Shown here in pieces: positions 36,919 through 47,498 of a stretch of 64,000 nt of DNA. The position numbers and the translations under genes were made by a program. This stretch comes from Paracoccus marinaquae (GTDB lineage: Bacteria; Pseudomonadota; Alphaproteobacteria; Rhodobacterales; Rhodobacteraceae): positions 211,338 to 275,337 of the forward strand of contig NZ_JAHKNG010000001.1 of NCBI RefSeq assembly GCF_018860165.1. The letters run 5' to 3'. Positions within the stretch are counted from its first letter, which is position 1, and every line of letters begins with the position of its first letter. The notes under the pieces are model-generated. The model searched no databases, was not told where the DNA came from, and saw nothing but the letters and a program-made list of their open reading frames with translations.

Positions 36919-38628
36919 ATGACCCATCACAACCAGACGCCGATCCCCGAACTCTATGTTTCCGAAGACGCTGCCGCGGCGCTGAAGCACGAGGCGGGCA
37001 ACATGCCCAGCTGGGATCTGACCCCGCGCCAGCTTTGCGATCTGGAACTGCTGATGAATGGCGGCTTCAACCCGCTGAAAGGGTTTCTGACCGAAGCCGA
37101 CTATGACGGCGTCGTCAACGAGATGCGGCTGCAATCCGGTGCGCTGTGGCCGATGCCGATCACGCTGGATGTCAGCGAGAAATTCGCCGAAGGGCTGGAG
37201 CCGGGCACCGATATCGCGCTGCGCGATGCCGAAGGGGTGATCCTGGCGATCATGTCGGTCACCGACAAATGGGTGCCGAACAAGTCGCATGAGGCCGAGA
37301 AGGTCTTTGGTGCCGACGATCTGGCCCATCCGGCCGTCAACTACCTGCACAACACCGCCGGCCCGGTCTATCTGGGCGGTCCGGTGAAGGGCCTGCAGGC
37401 ACCGACGCATTACGATTTCCGTGGCCGCCGCAACACCCCGAACGAATTGCGCGCGCAGTTCAAGAAACTGGGCTGGACCCGCGTCGTGGTGTTCCAGACC
37501 CGCAACCCGCTGCACCGCGCGCATCAGGAACTGACCTTCCGCGCCGCCCGCGAGGCGCAGGCCAACCTGATGATCCACCCGGTCGTCGGCATGACCAAGC
37601 CGGGCGATGTCGACCATTTCACCCGCGTCCGCTGCTATGAGGCGGTGCTGGACAAATATCCTTCGGCCACCACCACGCTGTCGCTGCTGAACCTGGCGAT
37701 GCGCATGGGCGGCCCGCGCGAAGCCGTCTGGCACGGGCTGATCCGCAAGAACCACGGGGCCACGCATTTCATCGTCGGCCGCGACCATGCCGGCCCCGGC
37801 AAGAACAGCGCCGGCGTGGATTTCTATGGCCCCTATGACGCGCAGGAACTGTTCCGCAAGCACGAGGCCGAGATCGGCGTCGAACTGGTCGATTTCAAGC
37901 ATATGGTCTATGTGCAGGAGCGTGCCCAGTACGAGCCCGCCGACGAGATCGAAGAGGGTGTGACCGTCCTGAACATCAGCGGCACCGAGTTGCGCCGGCG
38001 CCTGCGCGAGGGGCTGGAGATCCCCGAATGGTTCAGCTTCCCCGAAGTCGTGACGCAGCTTCGCCGCACCTCGCCGCCGCGCGCGCGGCAGGGCTTCACG
38101 GTGTTCTTCACCGGGTTGTCGGGCAGCGGCAAATCGACCATTGCCAACGCGCTGATGGTCAAGCTGATGGAGATGGGCGGCCGGCCGGTCACGCTGCTTG
38201 ACGGCGACGTGGTCCGCAAGCACCTGTCGAGCGAGCTGGGCTTCAGCAAGGAGCACCGCGACATCAACATCAAGCGCATCGGCTATGTCGCCAGCGAGAT
38301 CACCAAGAACGGCGGCATCGCCATCTGTGCGCCCATCGCGCCCTATACCGCGACCCGCCGCGCCGTGCGCGAGATGGTCGAACAATACGGCGCCTTCGTC
38401 GAGGTTCATGTGGCGACCGCGCTGGAGGAATGCGAACGCCGCGACCGCAAGGGCCTCTACAAGCTGGCGCGTGAGGGCAAGATCAAGGAATTCACCGGCA
38501 TCTCGGACCCTTACGAAGAGCCGAAGCAGCCCGAATTGCGCGTCGACACGCAGGATGTGGACGTGGACAGCTGCGCCCATCAGGTGTTGCTGACACTGGA
38601 AAACATGGGGCTGATCGGCCTGAACTGA
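36919..38628 (+). CDS. Bifunctional sulfate adenylyltransferase / APS kinase
   Basis: 569 residues in two domains. Residues 1 to about 385 are ATP sulfurylase ([11 protein letters not shown] and GRDHAGPG as the two nucleotide motifs). From about 395 is APS kinase with P-loop GLSGSGKST at 399-407, [17 protein letters not shown] and the lid [23 protein letters not shown] (shown in part). It makes APS and then PAPS for sulfate assimilation. Sat-CysC fusions are usual in Rhodobacteraceae. Reductase genes are not nearby. A terminator follows. Confidence 0.95.
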   Translation: MTHHNQTPIPELYVSEDAAAALKHEAGNMPSWDLTPRQLCDLELLMNGGFNPLKGFLTEADYDGVVNEMRLQSGALWPMPITLDVSEKFAEGLEPGTDIALRDAEGVILAIMSVTDKWVPNKSHEAEKVFGADDLAHPAVNYLHNTAGPVYLGGPVKGLQAPTHYDFRGRRNTPNELRAQFKKLGWTRVVVFQTRNPLHRAHQELTFRAAREAQANLMIHPVVGMTKPGDVDHFTRVRCYEAVLDKYPSATTTLSLLNLAMRMGGPREAVWHGLIRKNHGATHFIVGRDHAGPGKNSAGVDFYGPYDAQELFRKHEAEIGVELVDFKHMVYVQERAQYEPADEIEEGVTVLNISGTELRRRLREGLEIPEWFSFPEVVTQLRRTSPPRARQGFTVFFTGLSGSGKSTIANALMVKLMEMGGRPVTLLDGDVVRKHLSSELGFSKEHRDINIKRIGYVASEITKNGGIAICAPIAPYTATRRAVREMVEQYGAFVEVHVATALEECERRDRKGLYKLAREGKIKEFTGISDPYEEPKQPELRVDTQDVDVDSCAHQVLLTLENMGLIGLN

Positions 38629-38656
38629 GCGCTCGCAAGCAGCCTTGAAACGACGA

Positions 38657-38687
38657 ACGGCCCCGGATTTCCGGGGCCGTTTCCGTT
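38657..38687 (+). terminator. Intrinsic terminator of sat-cysC
   Basis: ACGGCCCCGG at 38657-38666, loop ATTT, and CCGGGGCCGT at 38671-38680 form a 10-bp stem followed by TTCCGTTT. It lies 29 bases after the stop codon. Confidence 0.8.
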
Positions 38688-38737
38688 TCGCGTCGGGCGG
38701 GCATAGACAGCCCGCCGCCGCCTTCATCCGCGGCGGG

Positions 38738-38965
38738 TCAGTGGACGCTGACCGGCGAGAATTCGTGCTGCCGGGCAAGTACAAACGCCAGACTGCGGTC
38801 CTGCACCAGCGCCAGACGCTCGCCCTCGGCGTCGTGGACGGCATAGAGGGCGTCGACGCCGGGCACCTGGGCGCGGATTTCCTGCGGCAGGGTGCTGGTA
38901 GCGACGCGCCGGACATAGACGATCTTCTGGGTCTCGGCCTCGCCGAAATCGAACTTGGTATCCAT
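38738..38965 (-). CDS. DUF1150 family protein
   Basis: 75 residues. The pattern IVYVRRVATSTLPQEIR..GVDALYAVHDAEGERLALVQDR is the DUF1150 core. This family is restricted to alphaproteobacteria and nearly always follows an Hsp20 gene, as here (11 nt downstream of it). Function unknown; a stress-linked accessory of the small heat shock protein is plausible. Confidence 0.88.
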   Translation of the reverse strand: MDTKFDFGEAETQKIVYVRRVATSTLPQEIRAQVPGVDALYAVHDAEGERLALVQDRSLAFVLARQHEFSPVSVH

Positions 38966-38976
38966 GATGATCCCCT

Positions 38977-39387
38977 TTACTTGCGGCTGATCGGAATGGT
39001 CTGTACCACCTGTTGTGGCTGCAGGCGTTTCAGGTTGACATGCAGAAGGCCGTTCTCGATCTCGGCCGCCTCGACCTCGACACCATCGGCCAGCACAAAG
39101 CTGCGCTGGAAGGCGCGGGCGGCGATGCCGCGATGCAGGAACACGCGATTATCCTCGGTCTCGGCCATGCGACCGCGAATGACCAGTTGCCGGTCCTCGG
39201 TGGTCACGCTCAGGTCATCCTCGCCGAAACCGGCCACCGCCAGCGTGATGCGAAACCCGTCCGGCGCGATATGCTCGATATTGTAGGGAGGATAGCCATC
39301 GGCCCCCTTGGCGGCACGCTCGGCCATGCGCTCCAACTGGTCGAAGCCCAGCAGATAGGGATGCGCCCCCAACGATATCTTGGTCAT
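38977..39387 (-). CDS. Small heat shock protein (Hsp20/IbpA-like)
   Basis: 136 residues with an alpha-crystallin domain: PPYNIEHIAPDGFRITLAVAGFGEDDLSV opens it, RAFQRSFVLADGVEV and IENGLLHVNL (the GVL-type strand) follow, and the C-terminal I-x-I is IPI in QTIPISRK. It is an ATP-independent holdase. An AAAGGG ribosome site precedes. In the minus-strand DNA upstream I see CTTGTT and TACATAT about 16 bp apart near 39455-39485, a weak candidate for a sigma-32-type promoter. Confidence 0.9.
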   Translation of the reverse strand: MTKISLGAHPYLLGFDQLERMAERAAKGADGYPPYNIEHIAPDGFRITLAVAGFGEDDLSVTTEDRQLVIRGRMAETEDNRVFLHRGIAARAFQRSFVLADGVEVEAAEIENGLLHVNLKRLQPQQVVQTIPISRK

Positions 39388-39499
39388 GTCATCAGCCCTT
39401 TGACGATGAAGCGACTGCGCGGCGCGGGTCCCTTAACGGCAACCCGCATGATCAGGATATGTATATGCTGTCAGTGCAAAACAAGGGCGCGGGTCAGGG

Positions 39500-40078
39500 T
39501 CACAGACCGCAACGCGACATGGCGGTGCCGATCGCCTTGCCCGAACCTTTCAGCGAGAAACTTGACACGCTGTTGCCGCCCGGATTGCGGATCTGCACCG
39601 AATTGCCGGACAGCAAGGCGTTCAGCAGCGCCGATCCGGCCCTGGCGGCCGTGTAATGCACGCCGTCCCGGCTGGCGAAGGGCGGCTGGAAGCTCTGGTT
39701 GTCCACCTGCACGGTGATGCCGTTCGATGGGCCGGGCAGGCCGCTGATCGCCAGCAGGGCGGGCTTGCCGCGCTCGCACACATAGCTGAGCGTGCTGAGG
39801 CCGACCGTGACCGAAGCCATCTGCCCGCCACTTGTCCCGCCGGTGTTGCCCCAGCCGCTGCGCGCCGTAGGTTGTGCCGCCGGGGCGTCGCCCGAGCATT
39901 CCCGCCGGGTACAGGCCTCGTACTGGCTGCTGGCGGCGCCGGGCGAATCGGCGAGGCAGCGCCAGATGCAGCGCTGAAGTTCTTCCTCGCTCATCTGCGC
40001 GGCGGCGGGGCTTGCGGGTGCCGTGCCCAAAATCAATGCCAGCCCCAGTAGTCCCGCCCATCCTGTCCGTCCAGCCAT
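39500..40078 (-). CDS. Secreted protein of unknown function
   Basis: 192 residues. Signal peptide (WAGLLGLALILGTAPASPAAAQ), then a cysteine-bearing segment (EELQRCIWRCLADS...YEACTRRECSG), a low-complexity Gly/Ser/Thr linker, and a C-terminal domain with FSLKGSGKAIGTAMSRC, an ending seen in several alphaproteobacterial IalB-like or DUF1176-like secreted proteins. Six cysteines suggest disulfides in the periplasm. I do not recognise a function. It lies upstream of the hsp20 gene on the same strand but 112 bases away. Confidence 0.7.
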   Translation of the reverse strand: MAGRTGWAGLLGLALILGTAPASPAAAQMSEEELQRCIWRCLADSPGAASSQYEACTRRECSGDAPAAQPTARSGWGNTGGTSGGQMASVTVGLSTLSYVCERGKPALLAISGLPGPSNGITVQVDNQSFQPPFASRDGVHYTAARAGSALLNALLSGNSVQIRNPGGNSVSSFSLKGSGKAIGTAMSRCGL

Positions 40079-40251
40079 GCCTGCACTCCCTGTCCCGTGA
40101 TGTTGCAGGGTCCATGCTCATCGGTGATGTTCGCAAAAGCAACTGTCGGATGGGGCAGGTCGTCGCGGGGTCATGATTCTGTTAACAGCGCCGTTTTGAC
40201 GGGCTATAAGCGGGGCAAACGTCCTCCAGGCATCCAGCAGCAGATCGCAAG

Positions 40252-40470
40252 ATGAACATTCACCCCGAAATGTCCCACGAGGAAATCGTCCGCACCAAGC
40301 TGACCGCACTGCGCTGCGAGCATCGCGATCTGGACGAGGCAATCGCGGCGCTGCAGGGCCAGCAGCTGACCTCGTCCCTGACCCTGCAGCGGCTGAAAAA
40401 GCAGAAGCTGGCGCTGAAGGACCGCATTGCCCGGCTCGAGGACGAACTGACCCCCGACATCATCGCCTGA
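40252..40470 (+). CDS. DUF465/YdcH family protein
   Basis: 72 residues, almost entirely a helical hairpin: [18 protein letters not shown] and [19 protein letters not shown] are the paired helices of the DUF465 family, with the end LTPDIIA. Small cytosolic protein of unknown role. It is followed by purE after 58 bases. Confidence 0.88.
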   Translation: MNIHPEMSHEEIVRTKLTALRCEHRDLDEAIAALQGQQLTSSLTLQRLKKQKLALKDRIARLEDELTPDIIA

Positions 40471-40528
40471 TTGCGGCTGCGGGCCATGCGCGCTATGGCC
40501 TGCGCCACGCGAAGGAAGGGAATGGCGC

Positions 40529-41020
40529 ATGGACAGACCGGTGGGAATCATCATGGGCAGCCAGTCGGACTGGCCGACCATGCGCGAGGCGGCGACCATT
40601 CTGGATGAACTTGGCGTGGGCTACGAGGCCAGGATCGTCAGCGCCCACCGCACCCCCGACCGGCTGTGGGACTATGGCAGGACCGCGGTTCAGCGCGGGC
40701 TGAAGGTCATCATCGCCGGGGCCGGGGGGGCTGCGCATCTGCCGGGCATGATGGCGTCCAAGACCCGGGTGCCGGTGATCGGCGTGCCGGTGCAGACGCG
40801 GGCGCTGTCGGGTGTCGATTCGCTCTATTCCATCGTGCAGATGCCCAGGGGCTTCCCGGTCGCCACCATGGCCATCGGCGCGGCCGGTGCGGCCAATGCC
40901 GGGCTGATGGCGGCGGCGATCCTGGCGGTCTCGGACCCGGCCCTTGCCGAACGGCTGGATGCCTGGCGGGCGGCCCTGTCCGACAGCATCCCCGAGGCGC
41001 CCGAGGAGCCCCTTGCATGA
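40529..41020 (+). CDS. purE: N5-carboxyaminoimidazole ribonucleotide mutase
   Basis: 163 residues. The class I PurE signature [13 protein letters not shown] opens the protein; [24 protein letters not shown] and [27 protein letters not shown] follow as short conserved blocks. It converts N5-CAIR to CAIR in purine synthesis and works with PurK. The stop overlaps the next gene by 4 nt. Ribosome site GAAGGGAATG precedes. Confidence 0.96.
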   Translation: MDRPVGIIMGSQSDWPTMREAATILDELGVGYEARIVSAHRTPDRLWDYGRTAVQRGLKVIIAGAGGAAHLPGMMASKTRVPVIGVPVQTRALSGVDSLYSIVQMPRGFPVATMAIGAAGAANAGLMAAAILAVSDPALAERLDAWRAALSDSIPEAPEEPLA

Positions 41021-41778
41021 GCCGCATCGGCGTCATCGGAACCGGCCATATCGCCGCGCCGATGGTCCATTTCCTCGCCTCCAGGGGCCACAGGATCACC
41101 GTCAGCGCGCGCAATGCCCGGATTGCCGCGGCGCTGCGGGCCGAACTGGGCGTCGCCATTGCCGACCCGCAACAGGTGATCGACGCGGCCGATATCCTGC
41201 TTCTCTGCCTGCGGCCCGACATGGCCGAGCCGGTTCTGGCGCCGTTGCGCTTTCGCGCCGGCCAGAAGATCGTCTCGGTCATGGCCGGGGTGTCGGCCGC
41301 GCGGCTTTCGTCGCTCTGTGCGCCGGCTGGCGATCTGGTTCAGACCATCCCGCTGGGGTTCCTGCGCCACGGCGGCTGCCCGCTTGCCGCCTTCGGCAAC
41401 ACCGCGCTGCTGGCCGATCTGTTCGGGCCGGAAAACCCGGTCGTCCCGGTGCCCCATGAGGCGGCGCTGAACGCCCATTTCGCCATCTGCGCCATGGTTC
41501 CCGGGCTTCTGGACCTGATGAACAGCGGCGCGGACTGGCTGACGCGGCAGACCGGGGATGCGGATTCGGCCGAGTTCTATACCAGCCAGTTGATGGCAGG
41601 CTTCCTTGGTGCCATGGACCGCGGCCGGGCCGGCAGGCTGGCCGCCGAACGCGATGCGCTGGCGACCGATGGCACGCTGAGCCTGCAGATGACCACGGCC
41701 CTGCGCGAGGGCGGGGCGCACGAAACCCTGCTGGCGGCCCTGTCGGCGATCGGTGCCCGGCTGGAGGCAGCCCGATGA
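41017..41778 (+). CDS. ProC-like NAD(P)-binding oxidoreductase
   Basis: 253 residues with the Rossmann motif [12 protein letters not shown] and the layout of pyrroline-5-carboxylate reductase ([12 protein letters not shown] corresponds to the ISxxAG region; a helical C-terminal domain follows). The end differs from true ProC, so the substrate is uncertain; it could be a ProC paralogue. It sits between purE and purK with ATGA overlaps on both sides, so it is translated with the purine genes although its link to that pathway is not obvious. Confidence 0.78.
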   Translation: MSRIGVIGTGHIAAPMVHFLASRGHRITVSARNARIAAALRAELGVAIADPQQVIDAADILLLCLRPDMAEPVLAPLRFRAGQKIVSVMAGVSAARLSSLCAPAGDLVQTIPLGFLRHGGCPLAAFGNTALLADLFGPENPVVPVPHEAALNAHFAICAMVPGLLDLMNSGADWLTRQTGDADSAEFYTSQLMAGFLGAMDRGRAGRLAAERDALATDGTLSLQMTTALREGGAHETLLAALSAIGARLEAAR

Positions 41779-42821
41779 CCGCCCCCGTTTCTCCCGTCAC
41801 CACCATCGGCATTCTGGGCGGCGGTCAGCTGGGCCGGATGCTGTCGGTGGCGGCCAGCCGCCTCGGCCTGCGCTGCCATGTCTTCGAGCCCGGCGCCGCC
41901 CCCGCCGCCGATGTCGCCCATGCGCTGACCACCGCCCCCTATGAGGACGAGGCGGCCCTGCGCGCCTTCGCGCAATCGGTCGATGTCATCACCTATGAAT
42001 TCGAGAATGTGCCCACATCGTCGCTGGATCTGCTGGAATCGATGCGCCCGATCCGCCCGAACCGCCGCGCGCTGGCCATCTCGCAGGACCGTCTGGCCGA
42101 AAAGACCTTCCTGAACGAGATCGGCCTGGCCACCGCCCCCTTCGCCGATGTGCCGGCCGAGGCGGATCTGGGCGGCGCCATCGACCGGATCGGCCGCCCC
42201 TCGATCCTCAAGACCCGGCGGCTGGGCTATGACGGCAAGGGCCAGATCCGGATCGGCGACGGCCCGGCCGAATGGACCGGCGCGCCCTCGGTGCTCGAGG
42301 GCTTCGTCGATTTCAGCGCCGAGATCAGCGTCATCGTGGCGCGTGGCGCCGACGGGCAGGTGGCGGCCTACGATCCGGGGCTGAACGTCCATCGCGACGG
42401 CATCCTGCACAGGACGACCGTGCCCTGCGGCCTGCCGGGGCGCGTGACCACCGATGCCGTCCTGATCGCCGCAAAGATCGCCGCGGCACTGGATTATGTC
42501 GGCGTCATGGGGGTCGAGCTGTTCGTCACCCCCGGCGGCCTGATCGTCAACGAGATCGCGCCGCGGGTCCATAATTCCGGCCACTGGACCCAGGCGGGCT
42601 GCGCGGTCGATCAGTTCGAACAGCATATCCGCGCCGTCGCCGGCCTGCCGCTTGGCGACGGCCGGCGCTATGCCGATGTCACGATGGAAAACCTGATCGG
42701 CGAGGATCTCGACCGCCTGCCCGACTTGCTGGCCAGCCCGAACGCGCAGATCCATCTCTATGGCAAGGGCGAGGCCCGTGCCGGCCGCAAGATGGGCCAT
42801 GTGAACCGGATCACCGCATGA
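41775..42821 (+). CDS. purK: N5-carboxyaminoimidazole ribonucleotide synthase
   Basis: 348 residues with an ATP-grasp fold: GILGGGQLGRMLSVAA at the start, DVITYEFENVP, KTRRLGYDGKGQ, GFVDFSAEISVIVARG and VNEIAPRVHNSGHWT. It carboxylates AIR with ATP and bicarbonate to N5-CAIR for PurE. It overlaps the ProC-like gene by 4 nt and the nudix gene by 4 nt. Confidence 0.96.
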   Translation: MTAPVSPVTTIGILGGGQLGRMLSVAASRLGLRCHVFEPGAAPAADVAHALTTAPYEDEAALRAFAQSVDVITYEFENVPTSSLDLLESMRPIRPNRRALAISQDRLAEKTFLNEIGLATAPFADVPAEADLGGAIDRIGRPSILKTRRLGYDGKGQIRIGDGPAEWTGAPSVLEGFVDFSAEISVIVARGADGQVAAYDPGLNVHRDGILHRTTVPCGLPGRVTTDAVLIAAKIAAALDYVGVMGVELFVTPGGLIVNEIAPRVHNSGHWTQAGCAVDQFEQHIRAVAGLPLGDGRRYADVTMENLIGEDLDRLPDLLASPNAQIHLYGKGEARAGRKMGHVNRITA

Positions 42822-43270
42822 AGATGAAGCTTGCCCGGCCAAGGCTGGCGGTCCGCGCCGCGATCCTGCATCGGGACCGGCTGCTCATCGTCAATGCCTA
42901 TCCGGGCCAGCTTTCCGATCTCTGGTGCCTGCCGGGCGGCGGGGTCGAGCCGGGCCAGTCGCTGCCCGAGAACCTGATCCGCGAGGTGGCCGAGGAAACC
43001 GGCCTCGCCATCCGGATCGGCGCGCCGATCATGATCAACGAATTCCACGACCCGAACAGCGGCTTCCACCAGGTCGACCTGTTCTTCCGCGCCGCGCTGG
43101 CCTCGGACCGGGATGTCAGCCTGATGGATCCCGAGGGGGTGGTGAACCGCTTCCTCTGGGTCTCGCGCGCCGAACTCGCCGGTCTCCGCCACAAGCCCGA
43201 CGGCCTTGCCGAAGCCGTCTGGGGCAACGCGGCGGCAATCTACGACCCGCTCGAGATCATCGTGCCCTGA
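42818..43270 (+). CDS. Nudix hydrolase
   Basis: 150 residues. The Nudix box reads GGGVEPGQSLPENLIREVAEETG, a close match to G-x5-E-x7-R-E-U-x-E-E-x-G except that the first glutamate is glutamine (shown here within two short blocks, GVEPGQ and REVAEETG). The metal-binding REVAEE is intact. It hydrolyses a nucleoside diphosphate derivative; substrate unknown. Coupled to purK by an ATGA overlap. Confidence 0.88.
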   Translation: MKMKLARPRLAVRAAILHRDRLLIVNAYPGQLSDLWCLPGGGVEPGQSLPENLIREVAEETGLAIRIGAPIMINEFHDPNSGFHQVDLFFRAALASDRDVSLMDPEGVVNRFLWVSRAELAGLRHKPDGLAEAVWGNAAAIYDPLEIIVP

Positions 43271-43286
43271 GCCGGCCCCTCGCACT

Positions 43287-43326
43287 CTTTCCAAATACCT
43301 CGGGGGTCCGGGGGCAGCGCCCCCGG
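43287..43326 (-). repeat. GC-rich hairpin repeat of the Rhodobacteraceae type / purF terminator region
   Basis: TTTCCAAATACCTCGGGGG is followed by CCGGGGGC-AGC-GCCCCCGG (stem 43308-43315 with 43319-43326). I recognise this 'aaatac..cggggg-tccgggggcagcgcccccgg' arrangement as a dispersed intergenic element in Rhodobacter and Paracoccus genomes. It lies between the convergent nudix and purF genes, so it may end both transcripts. Confidence 0.65.
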
Positions 43327-43346
43327 CCATCGCGGGACGCGGCCGG

Positions 43347-44837
43347 CTACTCGGCCGCCTCGTGCATCGCCGTCTCCGATCCCGGCTTCATCCGGAAACC
43401 GCGCTCCAGCTGGTCGAAGGGCGCCACCGGATAGTCGCCCGAGAAACAGGCGTCGCAATATTGCGGGCATTTCGCGTTCCGGCCCTTGGCCTCGCCCACC
43501 GCGCGGTAAAGCCCGTCCAGCGACACGAAGGCCAGCGAATCGACGCCGATCCAGTCGCGCATCTCGTCGGGCGACATCTGTGCGGCCAGCAGTTTCTCGC
43601 GCTCGGGTGTGTCGACGCCGTAGAAGCAGGGCCATGCCGTGGGCGGCGAGGCGATGCGGAAATGCACCTCGGCGGCGCCGGCGTCGAGGATCATGTCCTT
43701 GATCTTGCGGCTGGTAGTGCCGCGGACCACCGAATCGTCCACCAGCACCACGCGCTTGCCCGCGATCAGCGAGCGGTTGACGTTCAGCTTCAGCCGCACG
43801 CCCATGTTGCGGATCTGCTCGGTCGGCTCGATGAAGGTGCGGCCCATATACTGGTTGCGGATGATCCCCATGCCGTAGGGAATACCCGATTCCTGCGCGT
43901 AACCGATCGCCGCCGGCGTGCCGCTGTCGGGGACGGGGCAGACCAGATCGGCCTCGATCGGCGCCTCGCGGGCCAGTTCGACCCCGATCTGGCGCCGCGT
44001 CTCATAGACCGAGCGGCCGCCGATGATCGAATCGGGGCGCGAGAAATAGACATGCTCGAAGATGCAGAAGCGGCCGGTCGAGGGGCCGAAGGGGCGCGAA
44101 GTCTCGACCTTGCCCTTCGAGATCACCACCATCTCGCCCGGCTCGACCTCGCGGATGAACTCGGCGCCGATGATGTCCAGCGCGCAGGTTTCCGAGGCCA
44201 GCACGAAGCCGTCATCGCCGACGCGGCCCATGACCAGCGGTCGCACGCCCAGCGGATCGCGCACCCCGATCAGCTTGGTCCGGGTCATGGCGATGACGCT
44301 GAAGGCGCCCTCGATCCGGCGCAGCGCGTCCTTCATCCGCTCGGGGATGTTGCGCTGGATCGAACGCGCCATCAGGTGGATGATGCATTCGCTGTCCGAG
44401 GACGACTGGAAGATCGAGCCGCGTTCGATCAACTCGCGGCGCAGGGCGGCGGCATTGGTGATATTGCCGTTATGGGCGATGGCGCAGCCGCCCATCGAGA
44501 ACTCGCCGAAGAAGGGCTGCACGTCACGGATCGCCGTATTGGCCTTGGTCCCGGCGGTGGAATAGCGGACATGGCCGATGGCCAGCGGGCCGGGCAGGGT
44601 GGCCATCACGTCCGTCTTGGTGAAATTGTCACGCACATAGCCAAAGCGATGGGCGCTGTTGAAGCCGTGTTCGGGGTCATGGGCGATAATGCCGCCGGCC
44701 TCCTGCCCGCGGTGCTGCAGGGCATGCAGCCCCAGGGCCACGAAATTGGCCGCATCGGTCAGGCCGGTGGCACCGAAGATGCCGCATTCTTCATGCAGGC
44801 GGTCCGAATCGAACGGATGGGCCAGGAATGGTTGCAT
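43347..44837 (-). CDS. purF: Amidophosphoribosyltransferase
   Basis: 496 residues. The catalytic N-terminal nucleophile after propeptide removal is C18 in HEECGIFGATG. Glutaminase elements GHVRYSTAG and NGNITNA, and the PRPP loop VVLVDDSVVRGTTS are present. It catalyses the first committed step of purine synthesis. Downstream of cvpA on the same strand (137 bases), a conserved order in alphaproteobacteria. Confidence 0.97.
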   Translation of the reverse strand: MQPFLAHPFDSDRLHEECGIFGATGLTDAANFVALGLHALQHRGQEAGGIIAHDPEHGFNSAHRFGYVRDNFTKTDVMATLPGPLAIGHVRYSTAGTKANTAIRDVQPFFGEFSMGGCAIAHNGNITNAAALRRELIERGSIFQSSSDSECIIHLMARSIQRNIPERMKDALRRIEGAFSVIAMTRTKLIGVRDPLGVRPLVMGRVGDDGFVLASETCALDIIGAEFIREVEPGEMVVISKGKVETSRPFGPSTGRFCIFEHVYFSRPDSIIGGRSVYETRRQIGVELAREAPIEADLVCPVPDSGTPAAIGYAQESGIPYGMGIIRNQYMGRTFIEPTEQIRNMGVRLKLNVNRSLIAGKRVVLVDDSVVRGTTSRKIKDMILDAGAAEVHFRIASPPTAWPCFYGVDTPEREKLLAAQMSPDEMRDWIGVDSLAFVSLDGLYRAVGEAKGRNAKCPQYCDACFSGDYPVAPFDQLERGFRMKPGSETAMHEAAE

Positions 44838-44974
44838 CGCGGCGTCCTGAATGGCGTTGGGCTGTCGGGCGCTATGTAGTCTCAGGGGAACATAAAGTCA
44901 CGCCCCCGCGCAAGCGCGGAGGCGTATTTTCGTCACCCTGCGGTCACATTCGCCCCGCTGGGGGCGTCCCGCGC

Positions 44975-45571
44975 TCAGTTCGAGGCCGGCGGGGTCTGTT
45001 CGGGGGCCACGGTTTCGGTGGCGGTGCAGCCGCGCACCATCTGCTCATAACGGCCGACGATCCAGCTTGGCGCGTCGTCGGGGATCTGTTCGTCCATCTG
45101 GCCGCGCATCCGCTCGAACACCTGGGCCGAGCGCGAGTTTTCGACCATCGCCACCTGCTGGCTGGTCATCACCCGGTCATAGACGATGAAGGCAACGGCA
45201 ACCAGCAGGATGCCGCGGGCCACGCCGAAGAGGAAACCCATGCCCTGGTCGATGCCGCCAAGGGCCGAACGCTGCACCACCGAGGAGAACAGCGGCGTGA
45301 TGATCGAGAAGATGACCAGTGCCAGCGCGAAGACCACGGCGAAGCCCGCGATGGTCGCCAGTTCGCAGCTATCCGCCAGGAACCGGTCCAGAACCGGCAA
45401 CTGCGCGATCATCGGGCGCACCGTCGCGGCGAAGAGGAAGGCGAGGATCGCGGCGGCGATCCAGCCGAGGATTGCCAGCGATTCGCGCACGAAGCCGCGC
45501 GACCAAGCCAGTATCGCCGAAAGGATGATGACGCCTGCCACCACCGCGTCGATGATCGTGAAACCGTCCAT
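44975..45571 (-). CDS. CvpA family inner membrane protein
   Basis: 198 residues with four N-terminal transmembrane helices (DAVVAGVIILSAILAWSRGFVRE is the CvpA-type start) and a soluble C-terminal tail. CvpA is named for colicin V production in E. coli and lies upstream of purF there as here. Its general role is membrane or envelope homeostasis. The gene follows radA by 40 bases. Confidence 0.88.
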   Translation of the reverse strand: MDGFTIIDAVVAGVIILSAILAWSRGFVRESLAILGWIAAAILAFLFAATVRPMIAQLPVLDRFLADSCELATIAGFAVVFALALVIFSIITPLFSSVVQRSALGGIDQGMGFLFGVARGILLVAVAFIVYDRVMTSQQVAMVENSRSAQVFERMRGQMDEQIPDDAPSWIVGRYEQMVRGCTATETVAPEQTPPASN

Positions 45572-45611
45572 AATATGTCCCTGCGCCGCTTATCGTTTCG
45601 TTTCAGGCGGT

Positions 45612-46988
<1,377 letters not shown>

Positions 46989-47125
46989 GCCACATCTTGT
47001 GGCATTTGATGCGCCGTGCCGCAACATGCGTATTTTGGCGTGGCGGCGCGCTCACGCCATTGTCGGCTTGATTCTCGGTAGTGGGTGCGATCTTTTTCAA
47101 CCGTTCTTACTTGGAGACTAAGTAC

Positions 47126-47464
47126 ATGGGCACCGTTGGAAAGATGGTTATCGCCACCATCGTCGCCGTGACGTTTTCATCCCCATTGCGGGCGCTAGAA
47201 GCGTCGATGCAACTGACTGGTGCAGGTTTCTCGGAAGCCTGTACGCGACTGAACGAGAGTTGGATAAGCTTCTGCAACGGCTACGTACAGGCGATAGTCG
47301 ATACTCTAGCGGTAGATGACGACATCTGTTTCTCTTCGGATACGACCCGAACAGATATCGTGACTGCTGTGGAACAACAAATTACATCGTCAACGCAATT
47401 GCAGGCGCGAAACGCCGCCGAGGCTGTTCGAACGGCAATGGCTTCGTCATTCCCCTGCCGATGA
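47126..47464 (+). CDS. Rap1a/Tai-like small secreted protein
   Basis: 112 residues. Signal peptide (MVIATIVAVTFSSPLRALEA) and a domain with FSEACTRLNESWISFCNGYVQAIVDTL, DDDICF and AMASSFPC. The spacing C..FCxGYxxAxxDxL..C..FPC is the pattern of the Rap1a/Tai4-like immunity family. Four cysteines would form disulfides in the periplasm. No effector or type VI gene is near. GGAG lies about 10 bp before ATG 47126. The DNA here, and the flanks 47040-47498, is visibly less GC-rich than the neighbours and richer in rare-type codons, so recent acquisition is likely. Family call by eye only. Confidence 0.6.
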   Translation: MGTVGKMVIATIVAVTFSSPLRALEASMQLTGAGFSEACTRLNESWISFCNGYVQAIVDTLAVDDDICFSSDTTRTDIVTAVEQQITSSTQLQARNAAEAVRTAMASSFPCR

Positions 47465-47498
47465 AACTGCCCAGTACAATTTTTTTGAAAGCTAATTG

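Noticed and set aside
39388..39499. ROSE-type RNA thermometer before hsp20
   Set aside because: The U(U/C)GCU anti-Shine-Dalgarno element of ROSE was not found; the ribosome site appears in an open region.
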